This document shows positions 17,439-26,248 of a stretch of 64,000 nt of DNA, in pieces. Source of the stretch: Flavobacteriales bacterium. Its GTDB lineage: Bacteria; Bacteroidota; Bacteroidia; Flavobacteriales; UBA7430. Position 1 is the first letter of the stretch, and the number at the start of each line of letters is the position of its first letter. Position numbers and translations under genes: made by a program. The stretch spans positions 1 through 64,000 of the forward strand of contig JAKMFX010000034.1 in NCBI GenBank assembly GCA_022425195.1, read 5' to 3'. Below the pieces are notes generated by a model. That model was not told where the DNA came from. It saw nothing but the letters and a program-made list of their open reading frames with translations, and made no database searches.

Positions 17439-18809
17439 ATGAAAAAGAAAGTACTCAAGTCCGCCGCATTTGCAAGCCTACTGCTTGCCATTTCTTGTGG
17501 CCAAACTTCAACAAGTGAAAAGCCAGAGGCGCAAGCCGGCTCAGATACCACGACCTTAGAAATTGAAAAGCCTCAGCTGACCTTTGGTTTTATAAAGCTT
17601 ACGGACATGGCTCCATTAGCTATTGCTAAAGAGAAAGGGTTTTTTGAAGACGAGGGACTTTTTGTTTCTGTGGAAGCACAATCTAATTGGAAGAATGTAT
17701 TGGATCGAGTTATCGACGGTCAATTGGATGGTTCGCACATGCTTGCCGGACAGCCCATTGCTGCGGGTGCAGGCTTCGGTCGTCAGGCGGAATTGGTAAC
17801 TCCCTTCTCTATGGATTTAAATGGAAATGGAATTACCGTTTCTAACAATGTTTGGTCCATGATGAAACCAAACATTCCCAAAGATTCAGAGGGTAAGCCT
17901 GTTCATCCGATTCGTTCAGAAAGCTTAAAGCCGGCTATTAAAAGTTATAATGAGCAAGGAAATGCTTTTAAAATGGGGATGGTATTTCCCGTATCCACGC
18001 ACAACTACGAGATTCGTTATTGGTTGGCTGCAGATGATATTCATCCGGGGATGTACACCAAAGAAAACATTCAAGGTCAGGTAGATGCAGATGTGCTACT
18101 TTCTGTAACGCCACCACCACAGATGCCTGCTACTCTGGAGTCGGGAACCATTTATGGTTACTGCGTGGGTGAGCCATGGAATCAACAAGCTGTATTCAAA
18201 GGCATCGGAGTTCCTGTTGTGACCAATTATGACATATGGAAAAACAATCCGGAAAAAGTATTCGTGATGACCAAAAAGTTTGTCGAGCAATACCCAAATA
18301 CCGCTGTTGCCGTTACCAAGGCACTGATTCGTGCTGGAAAATGGCTTGATGAGCCTGGTAACCGTGCTGAAGCGGTAAAAATCTTATCCATGTCTCAATA
18401 CGTAGGTGCTGACGAGGTCGTGTTGGCAAATTCAATGACGGGAACTTTTGAATTTGAAAAAGGCGATAAGCGATCTATGCCGGATTTCAACGTTTTCTAC
18501 CGATACAATGCAACCTACCCATTCTACTCTGACGGTATATGGTTTTTAACCCAAATGAGAAGATGGGGGCAGATACCAGAGTCTAAATCTGCTGAGTGGT
18601 ACGGAGAGAAGATCAAAGAGATCTACCGACCCGACATATGGACCAAGGCGGCTGAGATTTTGGTCTCAGAGGGTAAGATCCCAGAGGCTGACATCCCTGA
18701 AACGGATGGTTATAAGCCGGCAACCGATGAGTTTATTGACGGTAAAACCTACGATGCAAAAGATCCTATCGGCTATATCAACAGTTTTAGCATCGGTAAT
18801 AAAGATTAA
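17439..18809 (+). CDS. nrtA: Nitrate ABC transporter, substrate-binding lipoprotein
   Basis: 456-residue periplasmic binding lipoprotein of the NrtA/CmpA family. The signal peptide ends in LLLAISC (lipobox). The N-terminal lobe has [21 protein letters not shown], and later [14 protein letters not shown] and [11 protein letters not shown], residues of the nitrate-binding pocket region. It starts the transporter operon, just downstream of the FNR-type genes. Nitrate or nitrite is the likely ligand given NasA and NirB nearby. Bicarbonate (CmpA-like) is the alternative, less likely in this context. Confidence 0.9.
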   Translation: MKKKVLKSAAFASLLLAISCGQTSTSEKPEAQAGSDTTTLEIEKPQLTFGFIKLTDMAPLAIAKEKGFFEDEGLFVSVEAQSNWKNVLDRVIDGQLDGSHMLAGQPIAAGAGFGRQAELVTPFSMDLNGNGITVSNNVWSMMKPNIPKDSEGKPVHPIRSESLKPAIKSYNEQGNAFKMGMVFPVSTHNYEIRYWLAADDIHPGMYTKENIQGQVDADVLLSVTPPPQMPATLESGTIYGYCVGEPWNQQAVFKGIGVPVVTNYDIWKNNPEKVFVMTKKFVEQYPNTAVAVTKALIRAGKWLDEPGNRAEAVKILSMSQYVGADEVVLANSMTGTFEFEKGDKRSMPDFNVFYRYNATYPFYSDGIWFLTQMRRWGQIPESKSAEWYGEKIKEIYRPDIWTKAAEILVSEGKIPEADIPETDGYKPATDEFIDGKTYDAKDPIGYINSFSIGNKD

Positions 18810-18825
18810 TACAACAGGCAAATGG

Positions 18826-18848
18826 TTTGAGTAGGCTTAGTACTCAAA
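18826..18848 (+). other. Stem-loop 1 in the nrtA-nrtB gap
   Basis: Perfect 8-bp stem TTTGAGTA/TACTCAAA with loop GGCTTAG, 17 nt after the nrtA stop. No U-run follows, so it is more likely an RNA stability or processing element than a terminator. Confidence 0.55.
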
Positions 18849-18863
18849 ACTCAGAATTTATTG

Positions 18864-18894
18864 GGGGAGTGCTTGTGCAAAGCAAGTGCTCTCC
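18864..18894 (+). other. Stem-loop 2 in the nrtA-nrtB gap
   Basis: GGGGAGTGCTTG pairs with CAAGTGCTCTCC (12 pairs, three G-U) around a 7-nt loop, 37 nt before nrtB. With stem-loop 1 it could protect the nrtA mRNA 3' end and set binding protein above permease levels. Confidence 0.55.
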
Positions 18895-18931
18895 TATTAA
18901 AAGCTTTAAAAAACACTAAAAGGATTACAAA

Positions 18932-20032
18932 ATGAAAGATTCTTTATTGCGCGCATTTCGGTTTCTTGGACTTGGGTTTTTAGAACCTGTAGTTAGGTTA
19001 GCTGCCGGGGAAGATTCTAAAAAGAATGTCATACAAATTTTTAAAAAAGTTCTCGCACCCATAGCCTCCATGATCCTATTTTTGGGGATCTGGTACACAG
19101 GTTCAAAATCTCTTTACAATAAAGAAGCGAATTATGCCATAGAGAAGACGAGAAGTGAAAGAGGGGATGCCGAGTCAGAAAAGACAAGAGATTGTATCGC
19201 GTCTGGAGATGTGAGTTGTCAGCCGAATACTTTACCTTCTCCGAAGCAAGTTTGGAATTCTTTTCAGCTCTTATTAGAAGATCACAGGCAAATTTCTGCC
19301 AATAAGGAAGCTTTTATCGTCAAAACATCTGCCCTGAACAAGAAGAGGTTGGAGCAGGGTAAGGATCCCATCGTTTATACGGGTAGGCCTTCCTTTGTGG
19401 ATCAAATCAAAACGAGTATCAAAACCGTATTTGCCGGTTTCTTATTGGCATTTTTATTCGCAACCCCTATCGGGATCATTATAGGTCTCAGTGAAACTTT
19501 AAGAAACTCATTCAATTGGCTGATTCAAATCTTAAAACCCGTTTCGCCAGTAGTGTGGCTTTTGTTGGTGTTTATGATTGTGAAAACACTGACCAAAGAT
19601 TCTACAGGAGATACCTCTTACATCATTTCATTTATCAGTGTGGGTCTTTGTTCTATGTGGGCTACCCTGGTGAACACCGCGGTGGGCGTTTCATCGGTAG
19701 ACAAAGATTACATCAATGTTGCTAAAGTATTGAAGCTCGGAACTTTTCAAAAGATTTTCAAGGTCATTTTACCAGCAGCGCTTCCTCTGATATTTACCGG
19801 TTTAAGAATTACGCTTTCCGTTGCTTGGATGGTGTTGATTGCCATTGAATTGCTGGCTCAAAGTCCTGGATTGGGTTCTTTTGTATGGGAGGAGTTCCAG
19901 AACGGTGCGAATGACTCAAATTCAAAAATTATCGTTGCGATGTTCATTATTGGATTCATCGGATTTTTGCTGGATCAAATCATGTTAACCATACAGAAGT
20001 TGATCTCTTTCGACAAAGGATCCGATGTATAA
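18932..20032 (+). CDS. nrtB: Nitrate ABC transporter permease with enlarged periplasmic loop
   Basis: Inner-membrane permease of the BPD_transp_1 family, 366 residues. The conserved EAA-like loop is seen around VAKVLKLGTFQKIFKVILPAALPLIFTGLRI. One helix near 40-57 is followed by about 100 mostly hydrophilic residues, including TLPSPKQVWNSF, before the five-helix core starts near 165. Cyanobacterial NrtB is about 275 residues, so this copy has a clear insertion and N-terminal extension. It partners the two ATPases downstream. The stem-loops upstream suggest it is expressed less than nrtA. Confidence 0.9.
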   Translation: MKDSLLRAFRFLGLGFLEPVVRLAAGEDSKKNVIQIFKKVLAPIASMILFLGIWYTGSKSLYNKEANYAIEKTRSERGDAESEKTRDCIASGDVSCQPNTLPSPKQVWNSFQLLLEDHRQISANKEAFIVKTSALNKKRLEQGKDPIVYTGRPSFVDQIKTSIKTVFAGFLLAFLFATPIGIIIGLSETLRNSFNWLIQILKPVSPVVWLLLVFMIVKTLTKDSTGDTSYIISFISVGLCSMWATLVNTAVGVSSVDKDYINVAKVLKLGTFQKIFKVILPAALPLIFTGLRITLSVAWMVLIAIELLAQSPGLGSFVWEEFQNGANDSNSKIIVAMFIIGFIGFLLDQIMLTIQKLISFDKGSDV

Positions 20033-20079
20033 GTTATAGGTCGAAAATCAAAAAAGTAAGACAATAAAAAATTTATGAA

Positions 20080-20925
20080 ATGGCTTATTTAGAACTCAAT
20101 AACATTACTAAAAATTTTGGAACCGGTGCGGACATGACCGAGGTTTTAGACGATATCAATCTGCATATTGAAGAGGGAGAATTCGTAGCCATTGTAGGGT
20201 TTACAGGGAGTGGGAAAACGACTCTAGTGAATTTGATAAATGGTCTTGAAGCTCCGACCTCTGGAGAGGTGCTATTCAAAGGAAAGCCTGTAGAGGGGAC
20301 CAGTCATGAGCGGGGGGTTATATTTCAAAATTACTCTCTACTTCCATGGCTAACCGTTTATCAGAACGTAGAAATGGCCGTTCGAGAAGCCTTTCCCAAT
20401 GCGTCAAAAGATTTTTTAGACAAGCGCATCAAGGAATACATTGCTATGGTAAACCTAAGCCCAGCAATTACCAAAAGGCCGAAAGAGCTCTCTGGAGGGA
20501 TGCGTCAGCGAGTCTCAGTAGCCAGAGCCTTAGCCATGGATCCTGAGATGATCATTATGGATGAACCTTTGGGTGCGTTAGATGCATTGACAAGAGGGAA
20601 TTTGCAAGATGAAATTCTGAATATATGGAACAAAAACAAACGAACGGCCCTGTTGATTACAAACGATGTTGATGAGGGGATTTATATGGCCGATCGAATC
20701 ATTCCTCTCAAGCCAGGTCCGAAGGCGACTTTGGGGCCCGAATTTAAAATTAACATCGATAGACCTAGGGACAAAACATTGCTAAATGACAATCCTGAGT
20801 ACAAGAAAACCCGTAATGCCATTATAGAATACCTGATGGACATCGGTAACGAAAGGAGTTCGAATTCTACAATTCATTATGAATTGCCTGATCTGCAGCC
20901 TAGAGACCTTAGGTGGAGAGCATGA
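20080..20925 (+). CDS. nrtC: Nitrate ABC transporter ATPase 1 (Asn in the H-loop position)
   Basis: ABC ATPase of 281 residues. Walker [11 protein letters not shown]-loop [11 protein letters not shown], signature LSGGMRQR, Walker [11 protein letters not shown]-loop GALDALT. The switch-histidine position reads [10 protein letters not shown], with Asn instead of His, while the second ATPase has THD. The two nucleotide sites of the heterodimer may therefore be unequal. There is no NrtA-like C-terminal fusion as in cyanobacterial NrtC. It is 47 nt after nrtB and in the same operon. Confidence 0.88.
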   Translation: MAYLELNNITKNFGTGADMTEVLDDINLHIEEGEFVAIVGFTGSGKTTLVNLINGLEAPTSGEVLFKGKPVEGTSHERGVIFQNYSLLPWLTVYQNVEMAVREAFPNASKDFLDKRIKEYIAMVNLSPAITKRPKELSGGMRQRVSVARALAMDPEMIIMDEPLGALDALTRGNLQDEILNIWNKNKRTALLITNDVDEGIYMADRIIPLKPGPKATLGPEFKINIDRPRDKTLLNDNPEYKKTRNAIIEYLMDIGNERSSNSTIHYELPDLQPRDLRWRA

Positions 20926-20973
20926 GGGTATTGTGTATATGAGGAAGCAGAAATGATTTAAAAAAAGAACAAG

Positions 20974-21780
20974 GTGGAGACAAGTCAAAACATACAAGAA
21001 ACGCTGAGCTCAAATGAGATCATGCTCAATCTTACAGATCTAAAAAAAGTATATCCAACGCCCAATGGGGATTATGTCGTGTTAGAAGACCTCAATCTTT
21101 ATGTGAAAAAAGAAGAGTTCATCACCATCATAGGTCACTCGGGATGTGGGAAAACAACCATGCTTTCTATGATTGCCGGCTTGAATGAGATTACGGATGG
21201 TAAAATTTCAATTTTAGGGTCTTCTATTAAAGGACCTGGGCCTGATCGGGGTGTTATTTTTCAGTCGCCCAGCTTAATGCCTTGGATGACTGCAATGGAA
21301 AATGTCATGCTCGGCGTCAATAAGGTTTTTCCACATGGCAACAAAAAGGAGCGAGAGGACATTTGTAAATACTATTTGAATAAAGTAGGTCTCTCTGGAG
21401 CTTTTCACAAAAAAGCTTCTGAGTTGTCTCAGGGGATGCAGCAAAGGGTAGGGATCGCCAGAGCATTCGCCATAAAGCCTAAAGTTCTACTGTTGGACGA
21501 GCCTTTTGGGATGCTAGATTCTCTTACCCGAGGAGAACTTCAAGATGTGTTGATCGAAATCTGGAACAAAGAGAAAATCACAGCGGTCATGATTACGCAC
21601 GATGTGGATGAGGCCATCTTTATGTCCGATCGGGTGGTCATGATGACCAGCGGCCCTTCCGCAAAAATAGGTGACATCCTTCCTATAGAATTCGAAAGAC
21701 CGAGGTCAAGAAAGAAGGTTTTGGCACATAATGACTACTACGAGTATCGAAAACACCTCATCAACTTTCTTGAACATTAA
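20974..21780 (+). CDS. nrtD: Nitrate ABC transporter ATPase 2
   Basis: Second ABC ATPase, 268 residues from a GTG start; an internal ATG 16 codons later is a possible alternative. Walker A GHSGCGKTT, signature LSQGMQQR (Gln replaces the first Gly of LSGG), Walker B VLLLDEPFG, H-loop MITHDVDEA with the normal His. Together with ATPase 1 it should form an asymmetric heterodimer driving NrtB. It follows by 48 nt and is trailed by the outer-membrane protein gene. Confidence 0.9.
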   Translation: METSQNIQETLSSNEIMLNLTDLKKVYPTPNGDYVVLEDLNLYVKKEEFITIIGHSGCGKTTMLSMIAGLNEITDGKISILGSSIKGPGPDRGVIFQSPSLMPWMTAMENVMLGVNKVFPHGNKKEREDICKYYLNKVGLSGAFHKKASELSQGMQQRVGIARAFAIKPKVLLLDEPFGMLDSLTRGELQDVLIEIWNKEKITAVMITHDVDEAIFMSDRVVMMTSGPSAKIGDILPIEFERPRSRKKVLAHNDYYEYRKHLINFLEH

Positions 21781-21834
21781 AAATTATCAACAAACCAGTC
21801 ACTAATAAAACATCACTAACAAAAATCACAAACT

Positions 21835-23067
21835 ATGATTCTAAAAAAATTACTTTTTGGTTTACTTGTTATCTCATCAGCAAGTATGTTCGCGCAGGTT
21901 TCAATCACAGGAGAGTTTACCACGAGAACGGAGTACACAAATGGATATAAAAAATTGGTCAAAGAGTCCGATGATTACGGATTGTCTACCTCATCAAGAG
22001 CCGCTTTGAACTTATCCTACAAAACAAGTGCTTACAGTACCTACTTAAGCTTACAAGAAGTGTTTACAATGGGTGATCGAACTCAGTTGTCTTCTGCTTC
22101 TAACGGTAACCTCAGAGTTCAGGAGGCATGGGCAAATCTCGGTTTGGGCGAAGGCTTAAGTCTGAAGTTAGGTCGACAGGGGGTTGCTTATGACGATCAA
22201 AGAATTTTGGGAACTGTGGGCTGGGCGCTACAGAAAAGAACACACGATGCGGCCATTCTTAAATACACTGAGGAAGGTTTGGCTGTAGACTTTGGTTTGG
22301 CTTTCAACCAAGAAAAATATTCTTTGACGGGTAATGACTATTATTCTGCCAAGAATTTCAGTTACAAAACCATGCAGTACGTGCATGCTAAAAAGACATT
22401 TGAAGGGGGGAGCCTTAGTGGTTTGCTCTTGAATAACGGATTTCAAACCGAAGGGACAGATTTGTACAATCTCATGACGGTAGGAGTTCATGCAAAGTTT
22501 AAGGTTCAGTCTGTTCTATTTAATGCGAATGCTTATGTGCAAGATGGAGAGCGTATAGGAGGGGCGAAAGTTTCAGGTGCTTATTTGGCCAGTTTAGATG
22601 CCAGCTACAAAGCGAGTCCAAAGGTAACTTATGGCTTGGGTGGTAGCATCATCTCCGGTAAAACAGATGAGTCCGCAGCTTTTTTCCCACTATACGGAAC
22701 CAACCATAAGTTTAATGGGTTCATGGACTACTTCTACGTAGGTCAGCACGCGAATTCTGTGGGCTTAATTGATTTGCACGCAAGTGCTAAGGTGAAGCTT
22801 GGAAAAGGATACGGAATGTTCGTAAAAGTGATGAATTTCCAGGCGGAACAAGATTTGGCAAGTGGCGATAATTCCATAGGGACGGAAGTGGATCTAGTGC
22901 TCTCTAAAAAGTTTGATGGATACACGGTGAAGGCAGGATATTCCCAAATGTTTGAAAGCGATGGAATGTATGACCTTCCACAGGGGGCTGTCGGCGCAGC
23001 TGACAGTTCAGGAAGTCAAAACTGGGCTTGGATGATGTTGGTGATTAAGCCGAAGTTCCTTCAATAA
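21835..23067 (+). CDS. Outer-membrane beta-barrel protein, alginate-export-like porin
   Basis: 410 residues with a signal peptide (MILKKLLFGLLVISSASMFAQ) and alternating hydrophobic/polar strands throughout, ending in ...WMMLVIKPKFLQ. The segment LSLKLGRQGVAYDDQRILG is typical of alginate-export-family barrels, which in Bacteroidota often sit beside nitrate transport genes. It is co-directional with nrtABCD (54 nt gap). A role as outer-membrane channel for nitrate is inferred from position; the family name refers to alginate and should not be taken as substrate. Confidence 0.8.
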   Translation: MILKKLLFGLLVISSASMFAQVSITGEFTTRTEYTNGYKKLVKESDDYGLSTSSRAALNLSYKTSAYSTYLSLQEVFTMGDRTQLSSASNGNLRVQEAWANLGLGEGLSLKLGRQGVAYDDQRILGTVGWALQKRTHDAAILKYTEEGLAVDFGLAFNQEKYSLTGNDYYSAKNFSYKTMQYVHAKKTFEGGSLSGLLLNNGFQTEGTDLYNLMTVGVHAKFKVQSVLFNANAYVQDGERIGGAKVSGAYLASLDASYKASPKVTYGLGGSIISGKTDESAAFFPLYGTNHKFNGFMDYFYVGQHANSVGLIDLHASAKVKLGKGYGMFVKVMNFQAEQDLASGDNSIGTEVDLVLSKKFDGYTVKAGYSQMFESDGMYDLPQGAVGAADSSGSQNWAWMMLVIKPKFLQ

Positions 23068-23308
23068 ATATGGTACAGTAAATAAAGCATTCTTTGTTCG
23101 ATGGGTTTTGCAACTTGTGGCTGAATGTAAAGACTATTTCAACAGACACCAAACGTAAAAGATAAGCATGAAGTTAATACAGCATCCGATTTGTTTATTT
23201 GTTTGTTTTTTTGTCAAATTAAATTTACGAAAAACTGGTTAATACACTTTAGTCTTTGATCCCAGTCACAAGCTGTGGCCCATTTATAATTTCTTTGTTT
23301 TAGTTCCG

Positions 23309-23345
23309 AAAACCACCAATTTTATTGGTGGTTTTTGTTTTTCTT
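23309..23345 (+). terminator. Intrinsic terminator between the nrt and moeA operons
   Basis: Perfect 11-bp stem AAAACCACCAA/TTGGTGGTTTT with a 5-nt loop (TTTTA), then a T-rich tail (TGTTTTTC). It would end the nrtABCD-porin transcript. Confidence 0.8.
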
Positions 23346-23388
23346 ATGCATTATGCGCGGGCAATTATTTTTCTAAATTGACTTCAAT

Positions 23389-23404
23389 TACGTATAAATA
23401 CTTA
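23389..23404 (+). promoter_or_regulatory. TACGTA-N4-TACTTA dyad upstream of moeA
   Basis: TACGTATAAATACTTA, with the same TAAA spacer as the nasA dyad. It lies 11 nt upstream of the -7 box, where a -33 element would be. Candidate target of the FNR-type regulators. Confidence 0.6.
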
Positions 23405-23415
23405 GTAAAAAACGC

Positions 23416-23423
23416 TATATTTG
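23416..23423 (+). promoter_or_regulatory. -7 box (TATATTTG) of the moeA operon
   Basis: Exact TAnnTTTG match, 16 nt before the GTG start of moeA. No TTG at the normal spacing, so the promoter probably depends on an activator at 23389-23404. Confidence 0.55.
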
Positions 23424-23439
23424 TGAAAACATAACGATC

Positions 23440-24618
23440 GTGATTTCAGTTACAGACGCACTACATAGTATAAGTTCTCAAGAGCTTGATCCAAAGGAAG
23501 AACAACGTTCTGTTGTGGATGCTTTGGGGGCTACTTTATCAAAGGATGTTTATTCTCCCATCGACATGCCTCCTTTTAGGCAGTCTGCCATGGACGGTTA
23601 TGCGCTAAGACACAGTAATGATATGAATTACCGCCTTGTTGATGAGTCTCAGGCGGGGAATGATGCATCGCCCAAAATGAGCGCAAGGGATGTCGTGCGA
23701 ATTTTTACGGGTGCCCTTGTCCCAGATGACGCTGATACGGTAGTCATGCAAGAGCATGTACAAGCAAATGGAGAAGAGGTCTCTGTTCAAAAAATGCCCA
23801 AGCCATTTTCAAATATCAGAGAGAAAGGTGAGCAGATTGAAGAGGGGGGATTGGCTTTGGCTAAGGGTACGCAAATAAATGCCGCAGCAGTAGGTTTTTT
23901 ATCCGGACTAGGATTAGGGGATGTGTCTGTATATCAGAAGCCTAAGGTGGGTGTTTTAATCACAGGTAATGAATTACAATCTGTGGGAGCTCCTCTCAAA
24001 AAGGGATGTATTTATGAAAGCAATTCATCTTTGTTGAAAGCTGCTTTGAGGCAGACTGGTGTTTCTGATATAGAAATGCTTTCTGTTTTGGATGACCTTC
24101 AGTCTACTAAAGATGCGGTAAAAGAGTTGTTAGATAAAAGTGATATTTTACTCGTCTCAGGTGGGATATCGGTAGGGGATTATGATTTTGTAAAGGAGGC
24201 CCTGATCCACAACAATGTTGAGGAGGTGTTTTATAAGGTCAATCAAAAGCCTGGAAAACCTCTGTGGTTTGGGAAGAAAGCATCTAAATTCGTTTTTGCC
24301 CTTCCGGGAAACCCCGCGTCTGTTCTAACGTGTTTTTATATTTATGTGTATCCTATGCTTCAGCGATGGATGACCGGGCAATCCTTTTCAAGCGAACGTA
24401 TCCTCGCGAAATGCACCTCGGGAGTCGCTAACAAATCAGGCAAGACTCTTTTTTTAAAGGCCATACTCAATGAGGATGGTAGCGTCAGCCCTCAAGGCGG
24501 TCAAAGCTCTGCGATGATGCACACCTACGCCTTGAGTAATGTTTTGATCTGTGTGCCTGAAGGAAAGAAGCAGGTTCACGAAGGGGAAGAGGTGGAATGT
24601 ATAAAACTGCCTCTATGA
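23440..24618 (+). CDS. moeA: Molybdopterin molybdenumtransferase
   Basis: Inserts molybdate into adenylated molybdopterin. 392 residues from GTG (MISVTDALHSI), the typical N-terminus. Seen: PIDMPPFRQSAMDGYAL (active-site region), GISVGDYDFVKEAL and ALPGNPASVLTCF. Four MoeA domains are accounted for by the length. It is the first gene of a ten-gene operon for molybdenum cofactor and siroheme and overlaps the next gene by ATGA. Needed for NasA, the only molybdoenzyme visible in the window. Confidence 0.95.
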   Translation: MISVTDALHSISSQELDPKEEQRSVVDALGATLSKDVYSPIDMPPFRQSAMDGYALRHSNDMNYRLVDESQAGNDASPKMSARDVVRIFTGALVPDDADTVVMQEHVQANGEEVSVQKMPKPFSNIREKGEQIEEGGLALAKGTQINAAAVGFLSGLGLGDVSVYQKPKVGVLITGNELQSVGAPLKKGCIYESNSSLLKAALRQTGVSDIEMLSVLDDLQSTKDAVKELLDKSDILLVSGGISVGDYDFVKEALIHNNVEEVFYKVNQKPGKPLWFGKKASKFVFALPGNPASVLTCFYIYVYPMLQRWMTGQSFSSERILAKCTSGVANKSGKTLFLKAILNEDGSVSPQGGQSSAMMHTYALSNVLICVPEGKKQVHEGEEVECIKLPL

Positions 24619-24938
24619 AAGTAAAAAGTAGGATTTGGATTGAGGTGGATGGGACTCCTTTTTTGGGTAATGGGAGAATACAGCTATTGAAAGCAGTAAA
24701 TCAAACCCATTCTATGAGTTCGGCAGCGAAGTCTTTGAACATGTCCTATAAAAAAGCATGGCGCTTGCTCAATGAGATTAATGCTTCTGCCAAGGAGCCT
24801 GTTTTGGATAAAAAGATTGGTGGAAAGGACGGAGGGGGTACGCACCTTACCCCCTATGGTGAGGAATTGATAGTGCGTTTTGAAAATCTAAATTCGGCTT
24901 GTATAGCGTTTTTAGAAACCGAGTTTAAAAAATGGTAA
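24615..24938 (+). CDS. ModE-like winged-helix protein without molybdate domain
   Basis: 107 residues from ATG at 24615, chosen because it forms an ATGA overlap with moeA. It resembles the N-terminal LysR-like DNA-binding domain of ModE: LLKAVNQTHSMSSAAKSLNMSYKKAWRLL and IGGKDGGGTHLTPYGEELI. The molybdate-binding MOP domains of full ModE are absent. It probably regulates molybdenum genes, but it cannot sense molybdate in the E. coli ModE manner unless a partner supplies that. In the Moco operon. Confidence 0.85.
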   Translation: MKVKSRIWIEVDGTPFLGNGRIQLLKAVNQTHSMSSAAKSLNMSYKKAWRLLNEINASAKEPVLDKKIGGKDGGGTHLTPYGEELIVRFENLNSACIAFLETEFKKW

Positions 24939-25684
24939 AAATGGCTGGTTTAGAAATCCATATCACAATTGTATTCTGTTTGCTCTTGGCGGCAGTAGCC
25001 TTTCTATACGCTAGTGTTGGGCATGGAGGTGCCAGTGGTTACATTGCGCTGATGAGTCTTTTTTCATTTCCCATTGTTTTTATCAAACCATCGGCCTTGG
25101 TGCTCAACATCTTCATTTCAGGGATATCATTTTGGTTTTTTAAAAAGCAAAAACACTTTAGAGGATCTTTATTTTATCCCTTTGCATTGACCTCGATTCC
25201 CGCCGCTTTTATGGGCGGTTATTTGGATGTGAATCCCGTTTTGTACAAACAAGCTTTGGGTGTGCTTCTGCTCTTGGCTACGCTACGCATTTTGGGTGTT
25301 TTCGGTAGAGGGAATCGTTCAAACCGAACCTTAAACAAACCCCTTGCCCTGGTCTTGGGTCTGAGTATTGGATTCTTTTCTGGACTGATAGGTATTGGTG
25401 GGGGGATTATCTTAAGCCCCATCCTCCTTCTACTTGGGTGGGCAGATTTAAAAGAATCGGCTGCGGTGTCGGCACTTTTTATCTTTGTTAATTCATTTGC
25501 TGGGCTGGTGGGTTATGTGTCCCACCATCCGCTGGAAGTACATCATTTTTATTGGGTTCCAATAGCGCTTATTGGAGGAGCTCTGGGGGCAAAGTATGGC
25601 AGTGGGACTTTCCCTAACCAAATACTTAGGTATACGCTTTCGGTGGTGTTATTAATTGCATGTTTAAAACTTACGATATTATGA
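24932..25684 (+). CDS. TSUP (TauE/SafE) family membrane transporter
   Basis: 250 residues with about eight hydrophobic helices in two related halves, each with a Gly-rich segment (SVGHGGASGYIAL; LIGIGGGIILSP), as in sulfite exporter TauE/SafE. TSUP members move sulfite, sulfonates or other anions. It overlaps the ModE-like gene by 7 nt and mobA by ATGA, so it is tightly part of the cofactor operon. Possible substrates are nitrite, sulfite or a molybdenum-pathway oxyanion; the sequence does not decide. Confidence 0.85.
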   Translation: MVKMAGLEIHITIVFCLLLAAVAFLYASVGHGGASGYIALMSLFSFPIVFIKPSALVLNIFISGISFWFFKKQKHFRGSLFYPFALTSIPAAFMGGYLDVNPVLYKQALGVLLLLATLRILGVFGRGNRSNRTLNKPLALVLGLSIGFFSGLIGIGGGIILSPILLLLGWADLKESAAVSALFIFVNSFAGLVGYVSHHPLEVHHFYWVPIALIGGALGAKYGSGTFPNQILRYTLSVVLLIACLKLTIL

Positions 25685-26244
25685 TAGATAATTTATCGAT
25701 ATACATCCTATGTGGTGGAAAAAGCGCTCGAATGGGGAGTGAAAAGGGCTTGGTGGTTTATAATGATAAAACCTTTGTCGAGCACATCATTCATGCGGTA
25801 CAACCGCTTAGCGATTCCATTCATCTGGTAACGAGTAATGATGCCTACGAAACTTATGGGTATCCCTTGATCCCTGATGTGGTTCCCGGAAAAGGGCCCG
25901 TGGGTGGTATTTACACTGCTTTGCGCCATTCTTCATCCTCGTGGAATTTAATTCTAAGTTGTGATGTTCCTTTGATTACTACAGAGGTGTTGAAAAAACA
26001 TTTGTTCAAAGAAGAGCAGAAAAAACCCATTACATTTCTTTCGGATGGGAGTAAAGACAGTCCATTGATTGGCTTGTATTCTCGTCGACTTCGTGGACAT
26101 TTTGAGCAGGCCATCAGAAAAAAGTACTTAAAACTGAGTGATTTGATCAGCCTTCTGCCCCATGAAGTTGTGGTTGTCGATCAGGAAGAGACCGCAACAC
26201 TACAAAACATAAATTCACAAAAAGACCTCAACCGTTTATTATAA
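25681..26244 (+). CDS. mobA: Molybdenum cofactor guanylyltransferase
   Basis: Attaches GMP to molybdopterin to form the bis-MGD cofactor used by nitrate reductases. 187 residues from ATG at 25681, which overlaps the TSUP stop (ATGA). The nucleotide-binding motif is ILCGGKSARMGSEKG, then PDVVPGKGPVGGI and ILSCDVPLI. Its presence agrees with NasA needing an MGD-type cofactor. Confidence 0.93.
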   Translation: MIDNLSIYILCGGKSARMGSEKGLVVYNDKTFVEHIIHAVQPLSDSIHLVTSNDAYETYGYPLIPDVVPGKGPVGGIYTALRHSSSSWNLILSCDVPLITTEVLKKHLFKEEQKKPITFLSDGSKDSPLIGLYSRRLRGHFEQAIRKKYLKLSDLISLLPHEVVVVDQEETATLQNINSQKDLNRLL

Positions 26245-26248
26245 ATCT

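Larger units (their letters stand above)
23068..23439. other. 372-bp gap between the porin and moeA genes
   Basis: It contains a terminator hairpin (23309-23345), an operator-like dyad (23389-23404) and a -7 box (23416-23423). The first 240 nt hold nothing else I can identify; a run TTTGTTTATTTGTTTGTTTTTTTG at about 23190-23213 is low complexity. Confidence 0.5.
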
